Assembly (NCBI GenBank): GCA_017481565.1
Contig: JAFUOZ010000009.1
Span: forward strand, 1-62,832
Length of the DNA: 62,832 nt
From: Oscillospiraceae bacterium
GTDB taxonomy: Bacteria; Bacillota; Clostridia; Oscillospirales; Ruminococcaceae
Reading direction: 5' to 3'
Shown here piece by piece: positions 54,801 through 62,401 of the stretch. Position numbers and translations under genes: made by a program. Position 1 is the first letter of the stretch; each line of letters starts with the position of its first letter. Below the pieces are notes generated by a model. The model saw only the letters and a list, made by a program, of their open reading frames with translations, was not told where the DNA came from and made no database searches.

Positions 54801-54949
54801 TCATAAGCTGATTCCTTCATATATGGACATGAAGCCTTTACACCCGAAAAAAATGCACAGCCGATAGCGATGATCGACATTATTGATACAAACCTGCCTT
54901 TAGTACGGCTCAGGCTTGCAAGAGTATTTTTGAAAAGCTTATTTTTCAT
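51815..54949 (-). CDS. FtsX/MacB-like ABC transporter permease with large extracytoplasmic coiled coil
   Basis: A 1044-residue permease. An N-terminal membrane helix (about 16-36) precedes a large outside domain. Residues about 250-480 are strongly helical and Glu/Gln/Lys-rich (EEQLNETKAQLDEAKAEIDDGYAKI-type heptads), suggesting a coiled-coil stalk. Two FtsX modules follow: helices near 523-660, then 705-725 with a second outside domain and final helices after about 920. The architecture fits export or release of peptides or lipids by MacB-type mechanotransmission. It lies 18 bp after its ATPase gene. The substrate is unknown. Confidence 0.85.
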   Translation of the reverse strand: MKNKLFKNTLASLSRTKGRFVSIMSIIAIGCAFFSGVKASCPYMKESAYDYLENGKLADIHMKSTLGFTDDDFTEISSVESVETIVKGYSAELIIKGTDENRNVAVYSYNSEDDINRLKLIKGTLPKNANECVVDYLPSKASAFNIGDKITLSPDGEDDISEVLNNTEYTVVGLVQSPIYVTYYRGTSTVGDGVMNAYMYIPEANFAYEAYTDLYIRAKELRDINCFSDEYEEKLEPVISQFENIGETRIEVRCNEIVSDAMEEINSEREKVDDAMAEYEKGEKAYNTAYEQYSSGLNDYNKMVEEYNQSQQQYEQGLTDLQTATDNLKRLEETCTTLDNILEEYSNGYTPTLSQTTVDKLNGIQEVYDLFEIDVQIKDVLAIYMITSKKDDPHAKEEARLTILETNNNVRKQCRYAADDINQQVSQSDSGTSILNEAEAQLNMYKEELDKAEEQLNETKAQLDEAKAEIDDGYAKIAEAEAEVYDFTEDAKCYVFSRSDINPGYASYAEDTERVDNIAKVFPIFFILIAALVCICTMTRMIESQRTEIGTFKALGFGRGAIAAQYIIYAAAASVIGSIVGVCVGLPLIPRVVFGAYEAMYDIPYIITPFKWDYMIGCLIVSMLCTGLSAFIAARAELIANPAKLMRPKPPKSGKRILLERIPFLWKHFSFTQKVTFRNLLRYKSRFFMTVIGIAGCTGLLVAGFGLQYSMSSIVDKQFGEIFRYDLLAAVDTEADEEDKNQLIDLFNSSQTVLSNMGAYQEAKDVYFGEATVEDCYIFAPDNIDNLEKYITLRERKTGNKLTIPNESAIINEKLAKLLGASVGDEIEIIGGAEPVRIAGITENYTNHYVFLSKETCMKLFGENDSNVILINLSRDADKTELSTALLANNSVQAVSFTEDGTKKFHDLIESMNMVVILIICFAGALAFVILFNLVTININERTRELATIKVLGFYDGETSAYIYRENVISTIIGILFGLLLGVLLEKFVLDTAEVESVMFNPEIAPYCFVYAAIITAVFAFIVNFTMHFSLKKIDMATSLKAIE

Positions 54950-54967
54950 TTACAGTTCACCTTCCGC

Positions 54968-55669
54968 TTACCATTCGATATCTTCAACAGGCGCAGGCTT
55001 GCGGTTAAGTACTATTCTTGAAACCTTGCTGTTTTTCATTGTGATCACTCTGTCTGCCATAGGAGTTATCGCCTGATTATGAGTAATAACGATAACTGTC
55101 ATATTATTCTCTCGGCAGGTCCTGTGCAGAAGGGACAGTATTGTTTTTCCTGTATTATAATCAAGTGCGCCTGTAGGCTCATCACACAGAAGCAGCTTGG
55201 GATTCTTGGCAAGAGCACGTGCAATGGAAACTCTTTGCTGTTCTCCGCCCGAAAGCTGAGAAGGGAAGTTGTTCATTCTGTCGGCAAGTCCCACCTGTTC
55301 AAGCACTGTTCTTGGGTCAAGCGAATTTTTGCATATCTGTGCGGCAAGCTCAACGTTTTCAAGAGCGGTAAGATTCTGGACAAGATTATAGAACTGGAAT
55401 ACAAAGCCGATATCATGACGGCGGTAGGCAGTCATTTTTTTCTTATTATAATCGGCAATATTGCGTCCGTCTACAATGATCTTTCCGCTGTCACAGCGGT
55501 CCATTCCGCCAAGCATATTGAGTACGGTGGTTTTGCCTGCACCTGATGCACCTACGATAAGTGCAAATTCGCCCTGTTCTATGTCAAAGGAAACTCCGTC
55601 GGAGGCTTTTATTGTGACCTCGCCCATTTTATAATGTTTATGTACATCACTGAGAGATACAAAGCTCAT
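54968..55669 (-). CDS. ABC transporter ATP-binding protein (MacB/LolD type)
   Basis: A 233-residue ATPase. Walker A is GASGAGKTT, the signature is [15 protein letters not shown] and Walker B is [12 protein letters not shown]. The [22 protein letters not shown]-loop region is typical of the MacB/LolD/FtsE group. AAAGGCGG precedes the ATG. It is first in a two-gene operon with the large permease and powers it. A 14-bp palindrome lies at the presumed transcription start. Confidence 0.93.
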   Translation of the reverse strand: MSFVSLSDVHKHYKMGEVTIKASDGVSFDIEQGEFALIVGASGAGKTTVLNMLGGMDRCDSGKIIVDGRNIADYNKKKMTAYRRHDIGFVFQFYNLVQNLTALENVELAAQICKNSLDPRTVLEQVGLADRMNNFPSQLSGGEQQRVSIARALAKNPKLLLCDEPTGALDYNTGKTILSLLHRTCRENNMTVIVITHNQAITPMADRVITMKNSKVSRIVLNRKPAPVEDIEW

Positions 55670-55700
55670 AATTCAATAAGCCGCCTTTCTAAAAATATGC

Positions 55701-55722
55701 ATAAGTATACTTATATATTATA
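55701..55722 (-). promoter_or_regulatory. ABC operon -10 element with adjacent 14-bp perfect palindrome
   Basis: On the minus strand TATAAT (55722-55717) is followed three bases later by the perfect palindrome ATAAGTATACTTAT (55714-55701), covering the expected transcription start. Such placement suits a repressor such as a GntR- or TetR-type dimer. No matching -35 hexamer is convincing, and no regulator gene is adjacent. Confidence 0.5.
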
Positions 55723-55777
55723 CCACAAAATGCATATATGATGAAGTGGCAAATTGCACAAATTATAATAATATATA

Positions 55778-55806
55778 TTGAAACGGCGCTGTAAGTATGT
55801 TATAAT
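55778..55806 (+). promoter_or_regulatory. Sigma-A promoter of the patatin-led operon
   Basis: TTGAAA (55778-55783), 17 bp, TATAAT (55801-55806), about 45 bp before the start codon. Confidence 0.8.
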
Positions 55807-55853
55807 ATATGGTATTCACAAAACTATTGTCAATAAAGAAAGGAAGGATAATC

Positions 55854-56693
55854 ATGACAGGACTTGTTTTGGAGGGCGGTACATTCCGTGCGATCTTTTC
55901 TGCCGGTGTGATGGACGCTTTTATGGAAAAGGGGATAGAATTCCCTTATGTTGTAGGTGTTTCGGCAGGTATATCAAACGCTGCTTCATATATTTCAAAG
56001 CAAAGCGGACGAAATCTGACTGTTCTGAAAAAATACCGCAACGATAAAAGATATATGGGCGCAGGCAATCTTATGGACTGCCGCAGCTTTTTCGGTCTGA
56101 ATTTTGTATTTGATGAGATACCGAATACTCTCGTGCCCTTTGATTATGATACCTTCCGAAGCTACAAGGGAAAATATATGGTAGGCGTGACAAATGCCGA
56201 AACAGGAAAAAGCGAGTTTTTCGACGGAATAAAGGATTCGGATAAATGGGAATATCTGCGGGCAACGTGTGCACTGCCCGGAGCATTTGAACCACAGATG
56301 ATCGACGGAAAGCCTTATTATGACGGTGGACTTGCTTCTCCTATATGTGTAAAGCGTGCGCTTAAGGACGGCTGTGACAGAGTAGTGATAGTGCTTACGC
56401 AGCCAAAGGGATTTGTAAAAAAATGCGGAAAGGGCAATGTTATCGCAGGATTATCGCTTCATAAAAAATATCCCAACATTGAAAATGCATTGCTTATAAG
56501 ACACAAGCTATATAATGCACAGTTAAGCTTCTGTGAAGAACTGGAGCGCCGAGGAAAAGCGCTTATTATCCGTCCCGATGAGTCAATGAACAGCTTTGAA
56601 AAGGATACAAGAGTCATTGAGTCAAACTATAACAAGGGCTATAAAAAGGGTCTTGAATATGCCGACAGAGCGGCAGAATTATTAAATATATAA
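55854..56693 (+). CDS. Patatin-like phospholipase family protein
   Basis: A 279-residue cytoplasmic acyl hydrolase of the patatin/YjjU group. The oxyanion region reads LVLEGGTFRAIFSAGVMDAF, the nucleophile Ser is in VGVSAGISNAA and the catalytic Asp in YYDGGLASPI. The start at 55854 has AAGGAAGGA at 6-8 nt; an in-frame ATG at 55809 lies at the promoter and cannot be used. Lipid or other ester substrate unknown. It is followed 12 bp later by a CE2-type esterase. Confidence 0.88.
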   Translation: MTGLVLEGGTFRAIFSAGVMDAFMEKGIEFPYVVGVSAGISNAASYISKQSGRNLTVLKKYRNDKRYMGAGNLMDCRSFFGLNFVFDEIPNTLVPFDYDTFRSYKGKYMVGVTNAETGKSEFFDGIKDSDKWEYLRATCALPGAFEPQMIDGKPYYDGGLASPICVKRALKDGCDRVVIVLTQPKGFVKKCGKGNVIAGLSLHKKYPNIENALLIRHKLYNAQLSFCEELERRGKALIIRPDESMNSFEKDTRVIESNYNKGYKKGLEYADRAAELLNI

Positions 56694-56705
56694 GGAGAAA
56701 TTGTT

Positions 56706-57782
56706 ATGATCTTCAATGCTGATGAAAAAAATGTAAGAGTACACGGACGTACATTATTTATAAACGGGATAAGATATATAGATTATTCCTGTGCAGGTAC
56801 GGCGTTTATGTTTACAGGAAAGGAAGTAAAGGTTCGTCTTACTTCCGATTTCAAGCCTGATCCCAACTGCGGAGAAATATTCATGCCCTTCTGTGCAGTA
56901 CTGGTAAACGGAGTAATGACCAAGCGTTTTGAAGTAAGGGAAAGTGAGGCAGTTTATGAGCTTTACAGCAGCGATAAGGAAGAAACCGTTGAGATAGAGC
57001 TTATAAAAATGTCCGAGGCAGCTTTCGGAAAGGTAGGTATTGTTGAATTTATTACGGATAGTGATATTCCTCCCGTGCCTACTGCCGAAAAGGAAAGGAA
57101 AATCGAATTTGTAGGAGATTCTATCACCTGCGGATACGGTATAGAGGGTGTTGTTGAAAAGGATACCTTCAATACAGCACAGGAAAATCCGTTTACTGCT
57201 TATGCTGCATCAACTGCAAGAGCTTTCGGTGCAGATTTTAACCTGATATCATGGAGCGGTATCGGAGTTTACTCCTCATGGGTAGATGAAAATGCCGAAA
57301 AGCCTCTGGATAACTGGTTGTCTCCTGTGCTTTATCCATGTACCGATGCTGCATATTGCAATGATAATAATATAATTCCCTTTGATCCATGGGATTTCAG
57401 CAGATTTGTTCCTAAGGTTATCGTAATTAATCTGGGTACCAATGATCAGAGCTTTACAAAGGGTATTGATGAGCGTATTGAAAAATTCCGCAGTCTTTAT
57501 AAGGATTACATAAAGCTTATCAGAGAGAAAAATCCCGATGCAGAAATTATATGCTCACTTGGGGCGATGCTTGACGGACTCTGTGATGCAGTTGAAAAAA
57601 CAGTCAGGGAATATTCCGATGAAACAGGGGACAAGCATATTCATTATCTTAAGTTTACAATGCATACAGAGGCTGACGGTATAGCGGCAGATTATCACCC
57701 AAGTCAGAATACACATAACAGAATGGTAAGAGAGCTTTCGGCTAAAATAACCGAGGTCACAGGCTGGAATACGATAAACTGA
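56706..57782 (+). CDS. CE2-type SGNH carbohydrate esterase
   Basis: A 358-residue SGNH hydrolase with the CE2 arrangement: an N-terminal jelly roll of about 130 residues (FINGIRYIDYSCAGTAFMFTG), then the esterase domain. The nucleophile Ser is in FVGDSITCGYG, block III is NLGTNDQSF and the Asp/His pair is in DYHPSQNTHN. No signal peptide is seen, so it would deacetylate imported oligosaccharides in the cytoplasm. AAGGAG precedes the ATG. It fits with the cytoplasmic GH2 elsewhere in the window. Confidence 0.85.
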   Translation: MIFNADEKNVRVHGRTLFINGIRYIDYSCAGTAFMFTGKEVKVRLTSDFKPDPNCGEIFMPFCAVLVNGVMTKRFEVRESEAVYELYSSDKEETVEIELIKMSEAAFGKVGIVEFITDSDIPPVPTAEKERKIEFVGDSITCGYGIEGVVEKDTFNTAQENPFTAYAASTARAFGADFNLISWSGIGVYSSWVDENAEKPLDNWLSPVLYPCTDAAYCNDNNIIPFDPWDFSRFVPKVIVINLGTNDQSFTKGIDERIEKFRSLYKDYIKLIREKNPDAEIICSLGAMLDGLCDAVEKTVREYSDETGDKHIHYLKFTMHTEADGIAADYHPSQNTHNRMVRELSAKITEVTGWNTIN

Positions 57783-57817
57783 ACAGTATGCAGCAGTTGA
57801 TGTGAAGGAGGTATAAA

Positions 57818-58675
57818 ATGCTGATATCAAGAGAAAAAAGAGTTGAAATATTTCAGGATACCATGAATCAATGCAAGGTTCACCCTCTGCTTTCAAAGTC
57901 TGTAGAAAAATCAGTTGCGGGTACAAAATTTTATTCGGCTGACAGTAAGCTTCGTCTTAAGTCCTGTGCAAAGACAGACACAAAAGTTGATGTGACTGCT
58001 GAGCGCAGTTTTCAGGCAGCAAAGCGTCTTTGCGGTGAATATGAAGGCAAGCGTATAGCTGTACATAACTTTGCTTCCGCAACCAATCCCGGCGGCGGAG
58101 TTACAAGGGGCAGCTCTGCACAGGAGGAAGCCCTTTGCCGCTGTTCAACGCTTTATCCATGCTTAATTACAAAGGAGCTTTATACAAAATACTACTCTAT
58201 GCACAGAAAAAGAGCTGATGTACGATATACTGATGCATGTATTTATACTCCTGATATCATTGTTTTCAAAAGTGATACATCATCACCTGAACTGCTTGAT
58301 GAAACAGAATGGTATACAGTTGATGTTATAACCTGTGCTGCTCCGAATCTTCGTGAAAAACCCTATAACAGTATGAATCCGGGCAACGGAAAGGCTGTCA
58401 GGGTTTCAGATGATGAACTTTTTGAAATACATAAGAAACGTGGCAGTAAAATTCTTTCTGTAGCTGCCGAAAACGGCGCAGATGTGCTTGTGCTCGGTGC
58501 ATTCGGCTGCGGTGCGTTCAGAAATGATCCGAAAGTCGTTGCACGGGCATACAAAGAAATTCTTAAGGAGTACAGCGGTGTATTTGATAATATCACATTT
58601 GCAGTATATTGTACACCCGATCACAGTGAAAATTTCACTGTATTCCGAAGTATTTTAGAAAACCAAACTCCTTAA
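57818..58675 (+). CDS. PARG-like macrodomain protein (TIGR02452 family)
   Basis: A 285-residue protein with the microbial PARG-type macrodomain. The signature GGG-x6-QEE is present as NPGGGVTRGSSAQEEALCR near residues 90-108. The glycine-rich LVLGAFGCGAFRNDP loop and VDVITCAAPNL complete the ADP-ribose pocket. Such enzymes remove poly- or mono-ADP-ribose from proteins or nucleic acids. GGAGG precedes the ATG. It is third in the patatin operon, 35 bp after the esterase, followed by an unknown gene. No ADP-ribosyltransferase was recognised nearby. Confidence 0.9.
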   Translation: MLISREKRVEIFQDTMNQCKVHPLLSKSVEKSVAGTKFYSADSKLRLKSCAKTDTKVDVTAERSFQAAKRLCGEYEGKRIAVHNFASATNPGGGVTRGSSAQEEALCRCSTLYPCLITKELYTKYYSMHRKRADVRYTDACIYTPDIIVFKSDTSSPELLDETEWYTVDVITCAAPNLREKPYNSMNPGNGKAVRVSDDELFEIHKKRGSKILSVAAENGADVLVLGAFGCGAFRNDPKVVARAYKEILKEYSGVFDNITFAVYCTPDHSENFTVFRSILENQTP

Positions 58676-58690
58676 AAATGGTGAACCAAT

Positions 58691-59251
58691 GTGTTTGTTA
58701 ATGGAATCGTTATACAGAAATATGCAGATAATCACTATAAAGGAATAGACGGAAGCGGTTTCTCTTCATATACAGGAGAGAACTGGTATTTCAACAGCGA
58801 TAACAATTTATCTGATGAATTTGAGCCTTTCTACGATGAATATATAAATAAAACCTATTATAACATGGCAGATAATTCATGGGTCTCCGCTTGTAACGAT
58901 ATGGACTATGTATACAAATACATAGCAGAATCAGAAAAGCAAGGTATAAAATACCGTTTGATCCTTTGTGAGACTGAAATATCATCACCTGTAATGTCAA
59001 TACCATGCTGTGATAAATTATTTTTGGGTTATGATTATGCATATGCAACAGGTGACAACTATTCTGCAGTATACAATGAAATACCCTTTGTGTTCCCCGA
59101 ATTCAGATTAAATCAAAACGGATTATTTCAGACTGAAAGCGAAATATATAAATATATTCACATGCGTGAAGAATTCACAAAAAACAATCCGCCCAATACA
59201 CTGGAATCGGGAGATTTTATTGTATATAGATTGCACGAAATATATTTATAA
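58691..59251 (+). CDS. Unknown cytoplasmic protein, GTG start
   Basis: A 186-residue, Tyr/Asp/Asn-rich protein without membrane segments, unknown to me. The start is GTG (58691) with no strong ribosome site; the 15-bp gap to the macrodomain gene suggests coupling. The composition (ENWYFNSDNNL, LFLGYDYAYATGDNYSAVYNEI) and the compact predicted beta/alpha mix resemble small immunity- or ligand-binding-type domains, but this is only an impression. It ends the operon before a strong terminator. Confidence 0.6.
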   Translation: MFVNGIVIQKYADNHYKGIDGSGFSSYTGENWYFNSDNNLSDEFEPFYDEYINKTYYNMADNSWVSACNDMDYVYKYIAESEKQGIKYRLILCETEISSPVMSIPCCDKLFLGYDYAYATGDNYSAVYNEIPFVFPEFRLNQNGLFQTESEIYKYIHMREEFTKNNPPNTLESGDFIVYRLHEIYL

Positions 59252-59265
59252 AATTTACAATTACG

Positions 59266-59317
59266 AAAAAAGCTGTTGTTTTCAGATCAGGTGCCGAAAA
59301 CAACAGCTTTTTCTTTT
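59266..59317 (+). terminator. Terminator of the patatin operon
   Basis: AAAAAGCTGTTGTTTTC and GAAAACAACAGCTTTTT are perfect 17-bp arms with a 13-nt loop, followed by a T-rich tail. Confidence 0.93.
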
Positions 59318-59384
59318 ATGAAAAATCAAGCAGAATATACAAAAATTAACAAATATTTATATATACTAAACGTCAGATTAAATA

Positions 59385-59413
59385 TTGACATGTATTTAAA
59401 ATTGTGATAATAT
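59385..59413 (+). promoter_or_regulatory. Sigma-A promoter of the GNAT gene
   Basis: TTGACA (59385-59390), 17 bp, TAATAT (59408-59413), about 25 bp before the coding start. Confidence 0.7.
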
Positions 59414-59435
59414 TATACCAAAATTTATTAAAGAG

Positions 59436-59900
59436 GTGTGGATTCTGAATATATCAAAAGCATCTGAACATGATTATAATATTGTTCAGGAAATCACTGT
59501 TGATACAATAAATGAGATATATCCAAGATATTACCCCATGGGTGCTGTCCGCTTCTTTCTTAAGCACCACAGCCCCGAAAATATAATGAGTGATATAAAA
59601 GGTGGCATTGTATATTTACTTATTGACAATAATAAAGCCGTTGGAACAGTAACTATTCGCAATAATGAAATATGCAGGCTGTTTGTCCTTCCCGAACATC
59701 AGAAAAAAGGCTATGGCGGCAGACTTATCGCATATGCAGAAAAACTCATATCCGAAAGCTGTGACAGTGCAGTGCTCGATGCGTCACTTCCTGCCAAGGA
59801 GATATATATGAAAAAGGGATATTCAGTAAGGAATGCTCATTCAATAAAAACAGATAACGGTGATTATCTATGCTATGATGTTATGGAAAAGCCGCTATAA
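59436..59900 (+). CDS. GNAT family N-acetyltransferase
   Basis: A protein of at most 154 residues with the acetyl-CoA binding motif A as FVLPEHQKKGYGGRLIAYAEKLI and motif B as ASLPAKEIYMKKGYSV. The substrate is unknown. The start is uncertain: GTG at 59436 lies inside the apparent Shine-Dalgarno AAAGAGGTG, whereas the next sensible codon is CTG at 59445, 6 nt after it. A non-ATG start is likely either way. It is a single gene, and a possible AT-rich hairpin lies at 59907-59930. Confidence 0.85.
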   Translation: MWILNISKASEHDYNIVQEITVDTINEIYPRYYPMGAVRFFLKHHSPENIMSDIKGGIVYLLIDNNKAVGTVTIRNNEICRLFVLPEHQKKGYGGRLIAYAEKLISESCDSAVLDASLPAKEIYMKKGYSVRNAHSIKTDNGDYLCYDVMEKPL

Positions 59901-59906
59901 TACTGT

Positions 59907-59930
59907 ATCGGAAAAAAATTTTTCCGATAT
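59907..59930 (+). terminator. Possible weak terminator after the GNAT gene
   Basis: ATCGGAAAAA and TTTTTCCGAT are mutually complementary with almost no loop, so the hairpin would open into an A/T loop. Only the ATCGG stem is firm. Confidence 0.3.
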
Positions 59931-59965
59931 TAATCATCAGTTTACATATGTACGTCCGATACTAC

Positions 59966-59994
59966 TTGAAATATGACAGGGAATATGCTATAAT
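59966..59994 (+). promoter_or_regulatory. Sigma-A promoter of the OPT-PqqD operon
   Basis: TTGAAA (59966-59971), 17 bp, TATAAT (59989-59994). The 70-nt leader contains an imperfect dyad (about 60001-60037, TTAAATGTCG against CGTATTTAA). Confidence 0.8.
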
Positions 59995-60073
59995 TATATG
60001 GTTAAATGTCGTAATAGCATGATATGCTGTCGTATTTAATAATTCAACGCCATTTGGCAGATCGGAGACGATG

Positions 60074-61990
60074 ATGGAAAACAAAAACGAATTCAAGCCT
60101 TATATTCCTGCGGATAAGGTCACCCCTGAGCTTACTGTTACGTCAATAGTAATGGGTATTATCCTGGCAGTTGTATTCGGCGCGGCAAACGCTTATTTAG
60201 GCTTAAGAGTAGGTATGACAGTTTCAGCGTCGATCCCTGCGGCAGTTATTGCTATGGGTGTTATCAGAGTTCTTATGAAAAAGAATTCTATTCTTGAAAG
60301 CAATGTAGTTCAGACTATCGGTTCAGCAGGTGAATCACTTGCGGCAGGTGCTATCTTTACTTTGCCCACATTATTCCTCTGGGCATCCGAGGGAATAATG
60401 GACAAGCCGGGACTTGTTGAAATTACACTTATCGCTCTTATCGGCGGTCTTCTCGGTGTATTTTTCATGGTTCCTCTCAGAAATGCTCTTATAGTCAAGG
60501 AGCATGGTGTACTTCCTTACCCTGAAGGAACAGCCTGTGCAGAGGTTCTTCTTGCAGGCGAAGAGGGCGGAGCAAATGCTTCGACAGTATTTGCGGGCAT
60601 GGGCTTTTCGGCACTGTTTAAATTTATTATTGACGGATTAAAGGCAGTCCCCGGAGAGGTTTCTCTCAGAGTAAAGGGCTTTGCAGGCGAGATCGGTACT
60701 CAGATCTATCCTGCGGTCATGAGTGTAGGTTACATATGCGGTCCGAGAATTTCATCCTATATGTTCTCAGGCGGTATTTTAAGCTGGCTGGTCCTCATTC
60801 CTCTTATTGTTATGTTCGGTGAAAATGCGGTCATGTATCCCGCTGCCGATCAGACTATCGGAGAAATGTATGCGGCAGGCGGTGCAAGCGCTATCTGGAG
60901 CTCTTATATACGTTATATCGGAGCAGGTGCTCTTGCAGCAGGCGGTATTATCAGCCTTATCAAATCTCTTCCCCTTATCATCAGCACCTTCGGCGGAGCT
61001 TTAAAGAGTATTAAAAGCGGCTCAAAGGTTGAAAATTCAAGAACCTCTCAGGAGCTTGATATGAGATTCGTTCTTATATCAATAGCAGTTCTTACACTGG
61101 CTGTATGGCTTATCCCCGCTATTCCCGTATCATTGCTTGGTGCGCTTATAATCGTTGTATTCGGATTTTTCTTTGCAACGGTTTCATCAAGAATGGTAGG
61201 TCTTGTAGGAAGCAGTAACAACCCTGTTTCCGGTATGGCTATTGCAACTCTTCTTATTGCAACTCTTATCCTTAAGTTTACAGGTGCAGACGGTGCGGCA
61301 GGAATGAGTGCGGCTATCGCTATCGGTTCTATCATCTGTATCGTTGCGGCTATTTCAGGCGATACATCACAGGACCTTAAGACAGGATATATTCTCGGTT
61401 CAACCCCCAAGAAGCAGCAGATCGGTGAGGTTGTCGGTGTAGTTGCTTCCGCATTTGCTATCGGCGGTACGCTTTATCTTCTTGACAGTGCATGGGGCTT
61501 CGGCTCGGAAGAGCTTGCAGCACCTCAGGCTACTCTCATGAAGATGATAGTTGAAGGCGTAATGAGTGCAGAGCTTCCATGGAATCTTGTGCTTATCGGT
61601 GCATTTATCGCAGTGGTTGCAGAGGTTGTGGGAATACCCGTACTTCCCTTTGCTATCGGTATTTATCTCCCCGTACAGCTTAATGCGTGCATCATGGTAG
61701 GCGGTCTTGTAAGACTTGCATTTGATAAGATGAAGTGCGAAGAGAAAAAGAAGAACGATATTGTCAGCGACGGTATTCTCTTCTGCTCGGGCATGATCGC
61801 AGGTGAAGGTCTTGTAGGTATCGTACTTGCAATACTTGCCGTATTCGGTGTGGATTCCGCTCTTGATATTTCAGGAAAGCTTGGTCTTCCCGAAGCTGTT
61901 TCACAGATAGGAAGCCTTGTTGTATTTGCACTTATCATATTGAGTCTGCTGAAATTCTCGCTTTTCAAAAAGCGCAGTCAGGTAAAGTAA
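60074..61990 (+). CDS. OPT family oligopeptide transporter
   Basis: A 638-residue polytopic membrane protein of the OPT superfamily with about 15 hydrophobic segments. The N-terminal FKPYIPADKVTPELTVTSIVMGIILAVVFGAANAYLGLRVGMT-type opening (key parts KVTPELT and NAYLGLRVGMT) and VLPYPEGTACAEVLLAGE are family signatures. Proton-coupled uptake of small peptides or metal chelates is the general activity. The second of two adjacent ATGs (60074) is preferred because GGAG is 6 nt upstream. A PqqD-like gene follows after 3 bp, implying a functional link. Confidence 0.9.
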   Translation: MENKNEFKPYIPADKVTPELTVTSIVMGIILAVVFGAANAYLGLRVGMTVSASIPAAVIAMGVIRVLMKKNSILESNVVQTIGSAGESLAAGAIFTLPTLFLWASEGIMDKPGLVEITLIALIGGLLGVFFMVPLRNALIVKEHGVLPYPEGTACAEVLLAGEEGGANASTVFAGMGFSALFKFIIDGLKAVPGEVSLRVKGFAGEIGTQIYPAVMSVGYICGPRISSYMFSGGILSWLVLIPLIVMFGENAVMYPAADQTIGEMYAAGGASAIWSSYIRYIGAGALAAGGIISLIKSLPLIISTFGGALKSIKSGSKVENSRTSQELDMRFVLISIAVLTLAVWLIPAIPVSLLGALIIVVFGFFFATVSSRMVGLVGSSNNPVSGMAIATLLIATLILKFTGADGAAGMSAAIAIGSIICIVAAISGDTSQDLKTGYILGSTPKKQQIGEVVGVVASAFAIGGTLYLLDSAWGFGSEELAAPQATLMKMIVEGVMSAELPWNLVLIGAFIAVVAEVVGIPVLPFAIGIYLPVQLNACIMVGGLVRLAFDKMKCEEKKKNDIVSDGILFCSGMIAGEGLVGIVLAILAVFGVDSALDISGKLGLPEAVSQIGSLVVFALIILSLLKFSLFKKRSQVK

Positions 61991-61993
61991 TAA

Positions 61994-62338
61994 ATGAGCA
62001 AAAGGAAATCTGAAAATTATCTTGAAAAATGTCCTGTCCGTTCCGATGAGCTGAGCTGGTCGGCGGACAGCGACGGAAATATAACTATTGACATAGAAAA
62101 TAAAGGGGTTATGAACAGAATAGCCCAGAAGCTTTTAAAAAAGCCCAGAATATCGCATATACATCTTGATGAGATCGGAAGCTTTGTCTGGCCGCTTATC
62201 GATGGAAATAAAAATATTATTGACATCGGTAAGGAAGCTGAGGAGCATTTCGGAGATAGGATAAAACCTACCTACGAAAGACTCGCAAAGTATTTCCGTA
62301 TTCTCGAGAGCTGTAAATTTATAAAATGGAAGGAATAA
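61994..62338 (+). CDS. PqqD-like peptide-binding protein
   Basis: A 114-residue protein with a PqqD-like winged-helix fold, best seen in the second half: LDEIGSFVWPLIDGNKNIIDIGKEAEEHFGD, where the conserved parts are EIGSFVWPLIDG and IIDI. PqqD domains hold the leader of a precursor peptide for a radical SAM or cyclase enzyme. Here none is adjacent. It begins 3 bp after the OPT transporter with no strong ribosome site, so it is probably translationally coupled. A role as regulator or peptide-handling partner of the transporter is an inference. Confidence 0.7.
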   Translation: MSKRKSENYLEKCPVRSDELSWSADSDGNITIDIENKGVMNRIAQKLLKKPRISHIHLDEIGSFVWPLIDGNKNIIDIGKEAEEHFGDRIKPTYERLAKYFRILESCKFIKWKE

Positions 62339-62401
62339 AACGAAGAATAATCCTGTTGCTTTATAGCGTGGGATAAACTTCGGAAACAAGGAGGAAATTT
62401 T

